Origin: Hyphomonadaceae bacterium BRH_c29
GTDB taxonomy: Bacteria > Pseudomonadota > Alphaproteobacteria > Caulobacterales > Hyphomonadaceae
DNA: 51,440 nt
Assembly: GCA_000961695.1 (NCBI GenBank)
Contig: LADW01000086.1
Location: 1 to 51,440, forward strand
Direction: 5' to 3'
Positions 42,021-51,080 of the stretch are shown here, one piece after another (the stretch's first letter is position 1; the number at the start of each line of letters is the position of its first letter). Both the position numbers and the translations under genes were made by a program. The notes beneath the pieces are model-generated. The model saw nothing but the letters and a program-made list of their open reading frames with translations, was not told where the DNA came from and did not search any database.

Positions 42021-42054
42021 CGGTCGACTGGTCCGTGAACAGAAGCTTCTGCCT

Positions 42055-42537
42055 ATGCCTGATAGACCCGCCCCGTCCCCCACAGTCCGCTCCGCCACGC
42101 GCGATGACTTGCCGGTCCTGAAGGAATTCGAGCAAGGCATCATCACGGCAGAACGGCCATATGACCACACGCTCAAGCCTGACCCGATCAGCTATTACGA
42201 CATTGGCGAACGGATCGATTCCGAAGACGCCGAAGTTGCTGTCATAGAGATTGACGGTGAGATCGTCGCCTCCGGCTATGCCGAGAAGAAGCGCTCCCGG
42301 CATTATATCCAGCATGAACACCACGCCTTCCTGGGCTTCATGTTTGTGCTTCCGGAGTTTCGCGGGCGCGGCCTCAACAAGCTGCTGATCGACCATCTCA
42401 CCGGGTGGGCAAAAACGAACGGCCTTAGCGAAATCCGCCTCACCGTCTATTCGACCAACGAACCCGCTATCCGCGCCTATGAGAAAGCCGGCTTCGCGCC
42501 TTACATCACCGAAATGCGCCTCAATCTGGACGAGTAG
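42055..42537 (+). CDS. GNAT family N-acetyltransferase
   Basis: A 160-residue acetyl-CoA-dependent transferase. The acetyl-CoA site is GFMFVLPEFRGRGLNKLLIDHL, with the RxxGxG/A pattern, followed by LTVYSTNEPAIRAYEKAGFAPY. Start 42055 lies after DUF3088 by 34 bases. Substrate unknown. The 3' end overlaps the convergent WYL regulator by 17 bases. Confidence 0.88.
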   Translation: MPDRPAPSPTVRSATRDDLPVLKEFEQGIITAERPYDHTLKPDPISYYDIGERIDSEDAEVAVIEIDGEIVASGYAEKKRSRHYIQHEHHAFLGFMFVLPEFRGRGLNKLLIDHLTGWAKTNGLSEIRLTVYSTNEPAIRAYEKAGFAPYITEMRLNLDE

Positions 42538-43231
42538 ATTTGCGGCAACGCTCTGCTTCGCGCACCGCTTCCCAGCGCTTGCGCAGGCGGGCCACCCGTT
42601 CAGGAAAGCGCTTGTCCAGCATCTGCACACTGCGCACGCGATCGGTCCGGAAGTGCCGGAAATCCTGACGCATCTCGCACCAGGCGCACATCATCCGGAT
42701 CGCATCGGAATAGACAATCAGAAACGGCCACACCGTGCGCTGTGTCACATTCCCCACCTCATCGGCATAGCCAAGCTCAAGTTTCTTCTGTGTCCGGATT
42801 GCCTCGCGTACCGTGCCCACATCGAAAGAATCCTCCGAATGCTTTCGAAAGCTGATCGGCACCAGGCCTGCATCCATGATGACGGGCTGAAGGTCCAGCG
42901 GCACGGCGGCTGAGAGTTTGGCGATCAGGTCCTCGGCGCCGCGTGCCAGCTGCGCATCTCCTCTGGCCGCGACCCAGCGCGCGCCGAGCACGGCGGCCTC
43001 AAGCTCATCGGTCGTCAGCATCAGGGGCGGCATGTCATAGCCCGCCTCAAGCACATAGCCGGTGCCCGCCTCCCCGCGGATCGGCACACGCTGCGCAATC
43101 AGCTCTGCCATATCGCGATAAAGCGTGCGCAGGCTGGTTTCGAGTTCCTCGGCCAGCTCGCGCCCGGTCACCGGCGCATTGCGGCGCCGGAGGATCTGAA
43201 TGATCTGGAACAATCGTTCGGTGCGTCTCAT
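42521..43231 (-). CDS. YafY-type HTH/WYL transcriptional regulator
   Basis: A 236-residue regulator. The N-terminal HTH is at about 4-60 (RRTERLFQIIQILRRR, then GRELAEELETSLRTLYRDM), followed by a WYL domain (about 140-205) with AYADEVGN-like YADEVGNV and CAWCEMRQDFRHFRTDRV. The adjacent divergent gene encodes a GST, and a perfect inverted repeat lies between them, a classical local-regulator layout. Confidence 0.92.
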   Translation of the reverse strand: MRRTERLFQIIQILRRRNAPVTGRELAEELETSLRTLYRDMAELIAQRVPIRGEAGTGYVLEAGYDMPPLMLTTDELEAAVLGARWVAARGDAQLARGAEDLIAKLSAAVPLDLQPVIMDAGLVPISFRKHSEDSFDVGTVREAIRTQKKLELGYADEVGNVTQRTVWPFLIVYSDAIRMMCAWCEMRQDFRHFRTDRVRSVQMLDKRFPERVARLRKRWEAVREAERCRKSTRPD

Positions 43232-43251
43232 GAAATCCAGCCTACTGCCAC

Positions 43252-43277
43252 GCTGCTGACATCATGCTGTCAGCAGC
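43252..43277. promoter_or_regulatory. Perfect 10-bp inverted repeat between the WYL regulator and GST genes
   Basis: GCTGCTGACA (43252-43261) and TGTCAGCAGC (43268-43277) are exact reverse complements with a 6-base spacer. The element sits in the 92-base gap between the divergent start codons (43231 and 43324), with CTGACA/TGTCAG cores. It is the likely operator of the WYL regulator. Confidence 0.8.
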
Positions 43278-43323
43278 CCTCCGGTATCAAGCCTCCATCG
43301 CAACCCGAACCAGGAGAAAGACG

Positions 43324-44064
43324 ATGATTACGCTTTACGGATGGGGGCCAATGTTTGACTGCCCCTCGCCCAGCCCCTTTGTCATGAAAGCCGACATCCA
43401 GCTACAGATGCTGGGCGTCGACTTCACCCGCGCCATCGCCGATCTCGAGAGTGTGCCAAAGCACAAGGCGCCCTATGTCATCGATGACGGCCAGCTGATC
43501 GAGGACAGCAATTTCATCCGCCAGCATTTCGAGAAGAAGCTCGGCAAGCCACTCTATGCGGGCCTCAGTGGCAAGGACATCGCCGCCAGCTGGGCGCTGG
43601 AACGGATGGCCGAACAGCAACTGTCGAAGATCATGTCATGCGAGCGCTGGCTGATTGATGCGAACTTCGAGAAAGGCCCGTCGCAATTCTTCTCCGACGC
43701 GCCCCCGGCCGCCCGCGCAACCGTGATCCGCGAAGCTCGCAAGGGTGTCGCAACGACGATGCTGGGTGAAGGCACAGGGCGCTTCAGTGATGAGGAACGG
43801 ATGCAGCTCGCCACCTGGGATATTGGCGCCATCGCCATGCATCTCGGCGATCAGCCTTTCCTGTTCGGAGACGCCCCGACCTGCGCGGATGCCAGCGTCG
43901 CCGCCGTCCTGATCGCATGCGCAACGGAATTCTTCGACACGCCGCTGACCGGCATCGTCCGTGAACATGTGAATCTGGTCAGCTATATGGACCGGATGAA
44001 GGCGCGCTATTTCGCCTCTGTCGTCTGGCCGAACTGGCCCGTCATGGAGCAGGAACCCGCCTGA
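43324..44064 (+). CDS. Glutathione S-transferase family protein
   Basis: A 246-residue protein with an N-terminal thioredoxin-like domain (MITLYGWGPMFDCPSPSPF) and the Glu-Asp-Ser glutathione motif (LIEDSNFI, about 59-66). The C-terminal helical domain follows, with FLFGDAPTCADASVAAVL. AGGAG lies upstream of the ATG. It is likely under the divergent WYL regulator. Substrate unknown. Confidence 0.88.
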   Translation: MITLYGWGPMFDCPSPSPFVMKADIQLQMLGVDFTRAIADLESVPKHKAPYVIDDGQLIEDSNFIRQHFEKKLGKPLYAGLSGKDIAASWALERMAEQQLSKIMSCERWLIDANFEKGPSQFFSDAPPAARATVIREARKGVATTMLGEGTGRFSDEERMQLATWDIGAIAMHLGDQPFLFGDAPTCADASVAAVLIACATEFFDTPLTGIVREHVNLVSYMDRMKARYFASVVWPNWPVMEQEPA

Positions 44065-44091
44065 CACGCACTCATTCGCTTCACTCCGGAG

Positions 44092-44850
44092 TTACGGCTC
44101 CGGGGTGAAGACCGTATTGTGCTCCAGCGCCTCGAAGGGGATGATCTCGTGTGACTGGATACTGCGCGCAACATAATTGCGTGCACGGAAAAAATCGCCC
44201 AGTTGCTCCACCGTCGTTCCGAAGCGGCTTTCACGATCTTCGACTTCGCAGAGGATCACCGGACGGTGCTTGGCAATCGTCTTGTCCGCACCACGCAACA
44301 CGCCAAGTTCGCCGCCTTCCACATCGATCTTGATGAAGGATATCGGACCGACATCGAAATGTTCCAGCACACTATCCAGCGTCGTCAGTGACACCAGCTC
44401 CTTCTTCACATCAAAGCGGGTGCTGAAGTCACTCTCGTCACCAATGTGGGCAAGGCCGACACCGATATTGCGCGACTTCTTGATTGGCACTTTCAGCATC
44501 ACCATGCCCTCATGGTCGCCGAGCGCCAGAGGCAGCACCATGATCTGGGACTGGCGCCGGAAGAAACCCGCCATGGTCATCACCGAACGCGGCAAAGATT
44601 GCGGCTCGAATGCCAGAACCAGCCCGCCGTCTGAAAGTTCTGACAAGCGGCGCGAAAAGTCTCCGACATTGGCGCCGATATCAATCGTTGTGCTTCCGGC
44701 GGGGATGTATTCCCTCAGCATGGCCAATTCCGCCGTGCCGGCATTCATCCATGCCTTGTGGTTCATGAATGTTGCTTTGAAAAGCTTCTCGACAGCCGTC
44801 TTGTGGCGCCCGAGAAAAAAGCCGTTTTCGGAGTTAATGATCACGCCCAT
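44092..44850 (-). CDS. FkbM family methyltransferase
   Basis: A 252-residue SAM-dependent methyltransferase. Motif I DIGANVGDFS (57-66), FEP (81-83) and the FkbM motif IKIDVEGGE (173-181) are present. These enzymes O-methylate sugars or polyketides. G+C appears lower than the neighbours. The upstream 144-base gap is AT-rich and holds the promoter; nothing else was recognised there. It stands alone. Confidence 0.9.
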   Translation of the reverse strand: MGVIINSENGFFLGRHKTAVEKLFKATFMNHKAWMNAGTAELAMLREYIPAGSTTIDIGANVGDFSRRLSELSDGGLVLAFEPQSLPRSVMTMAGFFRRQSQIMVLPLALGDHEGMVMLKVPIKKSRNIGVGLAHIGDESDFSTRFDVKKELVSLTTLDSVLEHFDVGPISFIKIDVEGGELGVLRGADKTIAKHRPVILCEVEDRESRFGTTVEQLGDFFRARNYVARSIQSHEIIPFEALEHNTVFTPEP

Positions 44851-44994
44851 CGCCCATTGTGAAAAATCAGATTCTCATGACTAGTATTGTACGCATCGTA
44901 AGTAATTCAAAATTGCATGTGTTGCGCAAGTTTCACATATTTGGATCATGAACTGGTCTGGGCAAAGCCAGATGGAAACCACTCACCCTACGGC

Positions 44995-46011
44995 TTACAC
45001 CCGAAAGTGCTTGGACAATTTCAGGCCCTGGCCCTGATAGTTTGAGCCCTTGCCGCCATAGAGCGCGGCCGGCTTGCCCAGCATGGGTTCGTAGACCAGT
45101 TTCGCCACTGGCTGGCCGTGCTCCAGAATGAACGGCACATCGCGCGAGCGCACTTCCAGCACGGCGCGGCTGCCGCCCGTATTGGTGCCGAAACCCGGAT
45201 CGAAGAAGCCGGCATAATGGGCGCGGAACTCGCCCAGCTCCGGTGCGATGGGCGCCATCTCAGCGGCCTCATTCGGACCGACCTTCACCGTCTCGCGGGA
45301 GACGAGAATGTAGAACTCTTCCGGGTTCAGCACGATCCGCCCGTCGCGGGGATAGACCGGCTCCCAGAATTGCGCCGCCTCATGCGCGCCAAGACCGCGC
45401 AGGTCCACGACCCCTGAGTGATGCTTGGCGCGATAGCCTGCCGGCTGACCTGCCGGGGGCTCGAGGTCGATGGAGACGATCTTCTCCTTGATCACCTCAG
45501 GCTTTCTCTTCTTGAACCGGATCTGCGCCAGCCTGTCGCCGGGGCGCACCATGATCGGGAAGGTGCGCGGGCTCACTTCCAGATAGAGCGGCCCGGAATA
45601 GCCCGTCGGCACTTCATCGAACGCGCGCGAGCGGTTCGTGACGAGGCGGGTAAACACGTCGATCCGGCCAGTGGAGCTTTTCGGATTGGCCCGCGCCGCA
45701 ATGCCGGGCGGCAGGCGCAGGTGCTCCTGCAGCGGCACGAGATAGACGCAGCCGGTCTCCAGCACCGCGCCTTCCTGGGTCAGGTCGATCCGGTGCAGGT
45801 GGATGCCCCGCTCCTGAAGCATCTCGGCGACGGTGCGGTCCTTACCCGGCAGGAAACTGGCGCGCAGGCGGTAGGCATCTTCGGCAAGCCGCAGGTCGAG
45901 GCTGGCCGGTTGAACCTGCCCCTCGTCCAGCGGCGTGTCGGTACGGATGGCGCCGGAAGCCACCAGCGCCTCGATTTCCCGGTCGGGAAGAACACCTGTA
46001 TCCTGTGCCAT
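44995..46011 (-). CDS. dcd: 2'-Deoxycytidine 5'-triphosphate deaminase, long form
   Basis: A 338-residue protein, nearly double the E. coli Dcd (193). The N-terminal half shows the dCTP deaminase/dUTPase core (ANPKSSTGRIDVF, then GYSGPLYLEVSP); the second half repeats a similar core (AHYAGFFDPGFG, then AVLEVRSRD). It makes dUTP for thymidylate synthesis. The start at 46011 is used; an open frame to 46149 is antisense to metZ. It is divergent from metZ, 64 bases apart. Confidence 0.88.
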   Translation of the reverse strand: MAQDTGVLPDREIEALVASGAIRTDTPLDEGQVQPASLDLRLAEDAYRLRASFLPGKDRTVAEMLQERGIHLHRIDLTQEGAVLETGCVYLVPLQEHLRLPPGIAARANPKSSTGRIDVFTRLVTNRSRAFDEVPTGYSGPLYLEVSPRTFPIMVRPGDRLAQIRFKKRKPEVIKEKIVSIDLEPPAGQPAGYRAKHHSGVVDLRGLGAHEAAQFWEPVYPRDGRIVLNPEEFYILVSRETVKVGPNEAAEMAPIAPELGEFRAHYAGFFDPGFGTNTGGSRAVLEVRSRDVPFILEHGQPVAKLVYEPMLGKPAALYGGKGSNYQGQGLKLSKHFRV

Positions 46012-46075
46012 CTCTTGCACCCCTCGCCCTCTCAGGCATAAGGGCGAAAGCTGGAAACACAAGGAATTTGCTGCC

Positions 46076-47278
46076 ATGGCAGACGCATCTGACGGAGACG
46101 CCAAAAAAGGTTGGAAACCGGCAACCCAGGCGGTGCGCGGCGGCCTCATGCGCTCAGAGCATGGAGAAATCTCTGAAGCCCTCTATCTGACCTCCGGATA
46201 TGCCTATGACAGCGCCGAACAGGCGATGCGCCGCATGGCGGGCGAAGAACCGGGCTTTGTCTATTCCCGCTATGGCAGCCCGACCTGCGAGATGCTGCAG
46301 CAGCGCCTCGCTCTGATCGAAGGCGCCGAAACCTGCCGTGTGACGGGCTCCGGCATGGGCGCGATTTCCTCGGCGATTCTCGCGCCGCTGAAGTCGGGTG
46401 ATCGCGTCGTGGCGGCCAAGGCCCTGTTCGGCTCCTGCCGCTGGATCATTGCCAACCAGATGCCGAAATACGGCATCGAGACCACGTTCGTGGACGGCGC
46501 CGACATGGACGCCTGGGAACGCGAACTGGCCAAGGGCTGCCAACTTGTCCTGATCGAGAGCCCGGCCAATCCCCTGCTCGACGGCGTGGACATCGCCGCC
46601 GTTGCCGCCCTCTGCAAGAAGGCCGGTGCCCTGCTCGTGGTGGACAATGTGTTCGCCACGCCCGTCCTTCAGAAGCCGCTGGAACTCGGCGCCGACGTCG
46701 TCGTCTATTCCGCCACCAAGCACATGGACGGCCAGGGCCGTGTCATGGCCGGCGCCATTCTCTGCGACAGCGCCCTGATGGAAGCGACATTCGATCCCTG
46801 GCTGCGCCATATGGGTCCGGCGGCCTCACCGTTTAACGCCTGGGTCGTGCTGAAGGGCCTTGAGACAATGCAACTGCGCGTCGAGGCCCAGTCCCACGCC
46901 GCCGCGCGTATTGCCGATGCGATCGCAGACCACCCTTCCATTGCGGCTGTGCGCTATCCGCACCGCAAGGATCACCCGCACTACGAGATCCACAAGAAGC
47001 AGATGCGCATGGGCGGCACGATGATGGCGCTGTCGGTCAAGGGCGGACAGGAGGCGGCGTTCCGTTTCCTCAACGCATTGGAACTGGTCGATATCTGCAA
47101 CAATCTCGGTGACACGAAATCGCTGGCCTGCCACCCGTCGACCACGACGCACCGCGCGCTCAGCGATGAGGAACAGGCCACGATGGGCCTCGACCGATCG
47201 TGGATCCGTTTTTCGGTCGGCCTCGAAGACGCGGGCGACCTTGAAGCCGACGTCATCCAGGCCCTTAACAGGGCGTAA
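46076..47278 (+). CDS. metZ: O-succinylhomoserine sulfhydrylase
   Basis: A 400-residue PLP enzyme of the Cys/Met metabolism family that makes homocysteine from O-succinylhomoserine and sulfide. The PLP lysine is Lys215 (SATKHMDG) and Asp190 pairs with the pyridine nitrogen. SRYGSPT and the C-terminal RFSVGLEDAGDL are typical. AAGGA lies upstream of the ATG at 46076. The closely related cystathionine enzymes are less likely by the overall pattern. Confidence 0.9.
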   Translation: MADASDGDAKKGWKPATQAVRGGLMRSEHGEISEALYLTSGYAYDSAEQAMRRMAGEEPGFVYSRYGSPTCEMLQQRLALIEGAETCRVTGSGMGAISSAILAPLKSGDRVVAAKALFGSCRWIIANQMPKYGIETTFVDGADMDAWERELAKGCQLVLIESPANPLLDGVDIAAVAALCKKAGALLVVDNVFATPVLQKPLELGADVVVYSATKHMDGQGRVMAGAILCDSALMEATFDPWLRHMGPAASPFNAWVVLKGLETMQLRVEAQSHAAARIADAIADHPSIAAVRYPHRKDHPHYEIHKKQMRMGGTMMALSVKGGQEAAFRFLNALELVDICNNLGDTKSLACHPSTTTHRALSDEEQATMGLDRSWIRFSVGLEDAGDLEADVIQALNRA

Positions 47279-47302
47279 ACAAAGTCGGGGCAATTTCACC
47301 GA

Positions 47303-47719
47303 ATGGCTCGCAGGTCGCCCCCTCCACAATATGAGCAGGTCACCGATGGTGTGCGCATCCGCGTGCGCCCGAAATTCATGTACGACGAATCAGAACCCGC
47401 CTCTGGCCGGTTCATGTGGTCCTACACGGTGGATGTGGAGAATGAGAGCGACCGGACCTGGACGATCATCCGCCGCCACTGGGAGATTATCGACGCGCTC
47501 GGTCACCTTCAGGCTGTCGATGGCGAGGGCGTGATCGGCCAGACGCCGACGCTCGGCCCCGGTGAGCGGTTCAGCTATACGTCAGGCGCGCCGCTTGCTG
47601 CGCCCTCAGGCATGATGCGCGGAACGTATGACCTCATAGACGATGAAGGCGGCGAACTGGTTGCCCAGATCCCCGCCTTTTCACTTGATAGTCCCTACGA
47701 TACGTCGCGGCCAATCTGA
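47303..47719 (+). CDS. apaG: ApaG domain protein
   Basis: A 138-residue protein with the ApaG immunoglobulin-like fold: FMYDESEPASGRFMWSYTVDVEN, WTIIRRHWEIID (about 51-62), then GEGVIGQTPTLGPGERFSYTSGAPL and MRGTYDLI. Role in metal resistance or as a binding domain. It follows metZ by 24 bases, a common alphaproteobacterial neighbourhood. Confidence 0.93.
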   Translation: MARRSPPPQYEQVTDGVRIRVRPKFMYDESEPASGRFMWSYTVDVENESDRTWTIIRRHWEIIDALGHLQAVDGEGVIGQTPTLGPGERFSYTSGAPLAAPSGMMRGTYDLIDDEGGELVAQIPAFSLDSPYDTSRPI

Positions 47720-47730
47720 CCGCAGCGCGG

Positions 47731-48477
47731 TCAGCCCTTCAAGGCAGCTTCGATGGCTTTCTCGATCCCGTTCTGATCGGCGCCTTCAATGGCGGTGTCA
47801 CCGATATAGAAGCCGGGCGTGCCGCCAAGGTTCAGCGTGTGACCCAGCCGCTGCATCTCATCGAGCTGTTTCTTGAGGGCGGTGGATTTCATGTCCGCGC
47901 GCATCTTGCGCACATCGATGCCAGCCGCAGTGGCCAGCTCGTCGATCTTCTTGTCGGTCAGCTCGTCATTCGACTTCAGGCCCATCAGGGCCTTGTGCAT
48001 TTCGTTGTACTTGCCCTGATTGCCGGCAGCGAGCGCTGCAAGGGCGGCGTCTTCGCTGATGCCACCAAAGATCGGGTATTCCTTGAAGACAACTCGCACC
48101 TTGTTGTCATACTGCGCCGGCAGGCCCTGAACGTAATCCATCGAGCGTTTGCAGTAACCGCAGCGGTAATCGAAGAACTCCACCACGGTGACCGGGGCAT
48201 CGGCAGGACCGATGAAATGATCCGTATCAAGATTGTAGAGCGCGTCCTTGTTTTTCGCGATCACGGCCCGTGCTGCCGCAGCAGCGTCGGCCTTGTCACG
48301 GGCATTCAGGGCGATGATCGCTTCTTCGATCACTTCCGGATGCGTCACGATATATTCGTGAATAATCGTCTCGAGCTCGGCGCGCTCCATCGTAACCGGC
48401 GACTTGGAGCCGTCAGCACAGGCGGGCGTCATGGCGACCATGGCGAAAGCGGCGGTCGCAAGCAGAGGGCGGATCAT
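47731..48477 (-). CDS. DsbA-family periplasmic thiol-disulfide protein (ScsC/BdbD-like)
   Basis: A 248-residue precursor with a signal peptide (about 1-21, MIRPLLATAAFAMVAMTPACAD). An N-terminal helical region (ELETIIHEYIVTHPEVIEEAI) resembles the copper-resistance/ScsC N-domain, then a thioredoxin fold with active site CGYC (106-109) in DYRCGYCKRS. It probably forms or reshuffles disulfides in the periplasm. It lies 104 bases downstream of the protease gene, on the same strand. The start could be 48483. Confidence 0.88.
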   Translation of the reverse strand: MIRPLLATAAFAMVAMTPACADGSKSPVTMERAELETIIHEYIVTHPEVIEEAIIALNARDKADAAAAARAVIAKNKDALYNLDTDHFIGPADAPVTVVEFFDYRCGYCKRSMDYVQGLPAQYDNKVRVVFKEYPIFGGISEDAALAALAAGNQGKYNEMHKALMGLKSNDELTDKKIDELATAAGIDVRKMRADMKSTALKKQLDEMQRLGHTLNLGGTPGFYIGDTAIEGADQNGIEKAIEAALKG

Positions 48478-48581
48478 CAGCATTACCTTTCTGGGGCCCG
48501 TCAGGGCACAATCTCTTTGCGCTGGAACTATAATGGCAACGGCCGGGCCGTCCATCAGTCCTGACAGAAAGTTGAACAGAG

Positions 48582-49985
48582 TCAGTGCGCGCTGGTCGTA
48601 ATCGAGAACTGGTTCACACCCCGCCGGGCCATGCGATTATAGAAATCGCGATTGTCCGGATTGTTCGGGTCGGTGATCAGCAGGATGTCGTCAGCGCGGC
48701 GGTAATCCACCGTGTTGCGCTCCAGCTGGTCCAGTGCGCGGTGGGCGAAGATGTTGGCACGTTCCAGGTCACCCACAGCATAGGCCGACTCGGCGGTGGC
48801 GAGTTGCGCTTCGGCCCTGTGGCCCTGTTTTTCCAGCGTAATGGCAAGCTGCTGCCACGCGAAGGCATTGTCCGGCTCTGCGATCAGGGCATCCCGCAGG
48901 GCTGCTTCTGCCAGCTCGACATCGCCAGGCTCGCCGCGCGCGTTCAGCGAGCGGGCATAGTTGATCAGCAGCAGAGGCTGGCCAGGCTTGAACTCAAGCG
49001 ACTTGCGGTGCGGCTCGACGGATTCGGCGGTACGCCCCGCTTCAAACAGGATCTGACCTTTCAGCTCCCAGAAGTAGGGATTTTCCGGCTCTTCGACGAG
49101 CAGCGAGTCAATCTCTGTCAGGGCAACCTGAATGTCAGATGCCTGCATGGCAGCGATGGACCGGGCATACCGGGCCGGCTCGCTCTGGTCGGTGTCCGGG
49201 TATTCGCGGCGCACCTTGCCGGCCGTATCGAGGAAGCCGATCAGCTTGGCCCGCATCATTTCGTACTGGTGCTGTTCGCGGTCGGTGGGGGCCACATCCC
49301 GCGTCGGCGATTCATCGGCCAGCATGCGCACATTCCGGATCCGGTCGGAGGCCAGCGGGTGCGAGCGGAAATACGGATAGCGCCGGGCCTGCGAGATCAC
49401 TTCCTGAGCGCGGAATTTCTCGAAGAATTGCACGATCCCTTCCGGCGACTCGCCCAGCTGGGTGAGGTAGGAGACTGCGGCCGTGTCGGCCATCGACTCT
49501 TCCGTCCGCGTGTGGACGTAGAAATTCAGGGCGGCGAATTGCTGCGAGGAACCGATCAGGGCTGCGCCTGCGCCCCCTTCTCCGGCGGCAATGGCGAGGA
49601 TGCCGAGACCGATCGAGATCAGCGCGGGCCGCGCGGCAACACCTGCAGCGCGGCTACGACTAACCGTATGACCGCAGGCAATGTGGCAAGTCTCGTGCGC
49701 CAACACGCCTTTGATCTGCAGCGAAGAATCCGCCGCGATGATCAGGCCGGTATGGATATGGATGTTCTGGCCATTGGCGACAAACGCGTTCAGCGACGGG
49801 TCGTTGATGACGTAAAGCCCGACATCTTTCGGGTCGAGTCCGGCGACCTGGATGATCGGATTGGTCCATTCGCGCAGGGTTTCCTCGATCTCGGCATCCC
49901 GGATCAGGCCCTGTGCAGAAGCAGACACCGCTACGGTCAGCGAGGCCGCTGCCATCGCAATATATCGCAGGAAAGTTCGCGCCAT
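48582..49985 (-). CDS. M48 family metalloprotease with TPRs (BepA-like)
   Basis: A 467-residue periplasmic protease with a signal peptide (about 1-25). The zinc motif HETCH is at 97-101 (HExxH) and the third ligand lies in EESMADTAAV. The C-terminal half holds TPR-like repeats. In E. coli, BepA degrades or helps fold outer-membrane proteins such as LptD. Here the role is inferred from that family. Confidence 0.9.
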   Translation of the reverse strand: MARTFLRYIAMAAASLTVAVSASAQGLIRDAEIEETLREWTNPIIQVAGLDPKDVGLYVINDPSLNAFVANGQNIHIHTGLIIAADSSLQIKGVLAHETCHIACGHTVSRSRAAGVAARPALISIGLGILAIAAGEGGAGAALIGSSQQFAALNFYVHTRTEESMADTAAVSYLTQLGESPEGIVQFFEKFRAQEVISQARRYPYFRSHPLASDRIRNVRMLADESPTRDVAPTDREQHQYEMMRAKLIGFLDTAGKVRREYPDTDQSEPARYARSIAAMQASDIQVALTEIDSLLVEEPENPYFWELKGQILFEAGRTAESVEPHRKSLEFKPGQPLLLINYARSLNARGEPGDVELAEAALRDALIAEPDNAFAWQQLAITLEKQGHRAEAQLATAESAYAVGDLERANIFAHRALDQLERNTVDYRRADDILLITDPNNPDNRDFYNRMARRGVNQFSITTSAH

Positions 49986-50075
49986 GAAGGCCTGTCTCCG
50001 TTCGCCGCCTATCCCGCTGAAACTACGGGCCCCAGCCTGCCATGGCGAGGGGAAAGGTACACAATAACAGAAATG

Positions 50076-51080
50076 TCAGGCTTTTGCTGAGGGGAAGATG
50101 AACGAAAGCGCCGGATCGAGCCGGATTCCCGCTTTTTCACCGGCTTTCGGGGCCACATCGCGCGGCACCAGCGCCACGAGGCGATGCCCGCTCACGTCCA
50201 GAACCAGCCGGTTCATCGCCCCGGTGACTTGGCTGGCCAGCACGTTTGCCTGCACCGGAGAGGCCGCATCCAGCACGATGCCTTCCGGGCGTACAACCAG
50301 TTCCGATCCCGCCGGAACCTCAGCCAGTCCTGCCGGAACCTCTCCCGCGAGCAGCCGGTTCACCGGGCCGAGCGCCGCAGCGACATCCGCGCTGGTGGGC
50401 TTCAGATAGATATCCGCCGCTGGGCCTTCCTGACGAAGCTTGCCGCCTCGCAGGATCGCGACATGATCCGCCGCCTCCAGTGCTTCGACAGGGTCATGTG
50501 TCACCAACAAAGCCGGGATGCCTGCCTCACGCACGGCTTCCAGCGCGGCATCGCGCACGCTGGCGCGCAGGGCTGGGTCGAGACCGGAGAACGGTTCGTC
50601 CATCAGGATGGCGGCAGGCTTGGGTGCCAGGGCGCGCGCAATCGCGACGCGCTGCTGTTCCCCGCCGGAGAGTTCGTGCGGATAGGCCTCGGCCCGCTCT
50701 GTCAGGCCCAGCTGGGCGAGCCAGGCAAGCGCCTCAACCCTGGCAGCCTCCTTGCCCAGCGACTTCAGACCGAACGCAACGTTCTGAACCGTGTTCAGAT
50801 GCGGAAAGAGCGCGAAGTCCTGAAAGATCAGGCCAATACGGCGCTTGTCCGGCGCGAGGGTCACGCTGGTGGACGACAAGACCCGCTCACCGAGGCAAAT
50901 TTCGCCAGCGTCGACCGGCTCCAGCCCAGCGAACAGGCGCAGCAGCGTCGACTTGCCCGCGCCCGACCCACCGAGCAGCGCCGTGATCGCGCCGGGCTTC
51001 AGCGTCAGCGAGACATCATCAACCACGCGCACACCGTGATACGCGCGGCTGACCCCAATGGCGGACAGGCTCTTATTCAT
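50076..51080 (-). CDS. Iron(III)-type ABC importer ATPase (FbpC-like)
   Basis: A 334-residue ATPase. Walker A GGSGAGKST is at about 37-45, signature LSGGEQQRVAIARAL, Walker B AILMDEPFSGLDP. A C-terminal TOBE-like domain (about 250-334) is present, as in FbpC/FutC. It overlaps the upstream permease gene by 8 bases. The substrate-binding protein gene is beyond the window. Confidence 0.88.
   Translation of the reverse strand: MNKSLSAIGVSRAYHGVRVVDDVSLTLKPGAITALLGGSGAGKSTLLRLFAGLEPVDAGEICLGERVLSSTSVTLAPDKRRIGLIFQDFALFPHLNTVQNVAFGLKSLGKEAARVEALAWLAQLGLTERAEAYPHELSGGEQQRVAIARALAPKPAAILMDEPFSGLDPALRASVRDAALEAVREAGIPALLVTHDPVEALEAADHVAILRGGKLRQEGPAADIYLKPTSADVAAALGPVNRLLAGEVPAGLAEVPAGSELVVRPEGIVLDAASPVQANVLASQVTGAMNRLVLDVSGHRLVALVPRDVAPKAGEKAGIRLDPALSFIFPSAKA

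Noticed and set aside
44086..44103. CCGGAG/CTCCGG hairpin between the GST and FkbM genes
   Set aside because: Six-bp stem with no T-tract on either strand and it overlaps the FkbM stop codon; not convincing as a terminator.
46012..46075. Possible SAM riboswitch upstream of metZ
   Set aside because: The gap is only 64 bases and no SAM-II-like conserved blocks are visible, although such elements are known before met genes in alphaproteobacteria.
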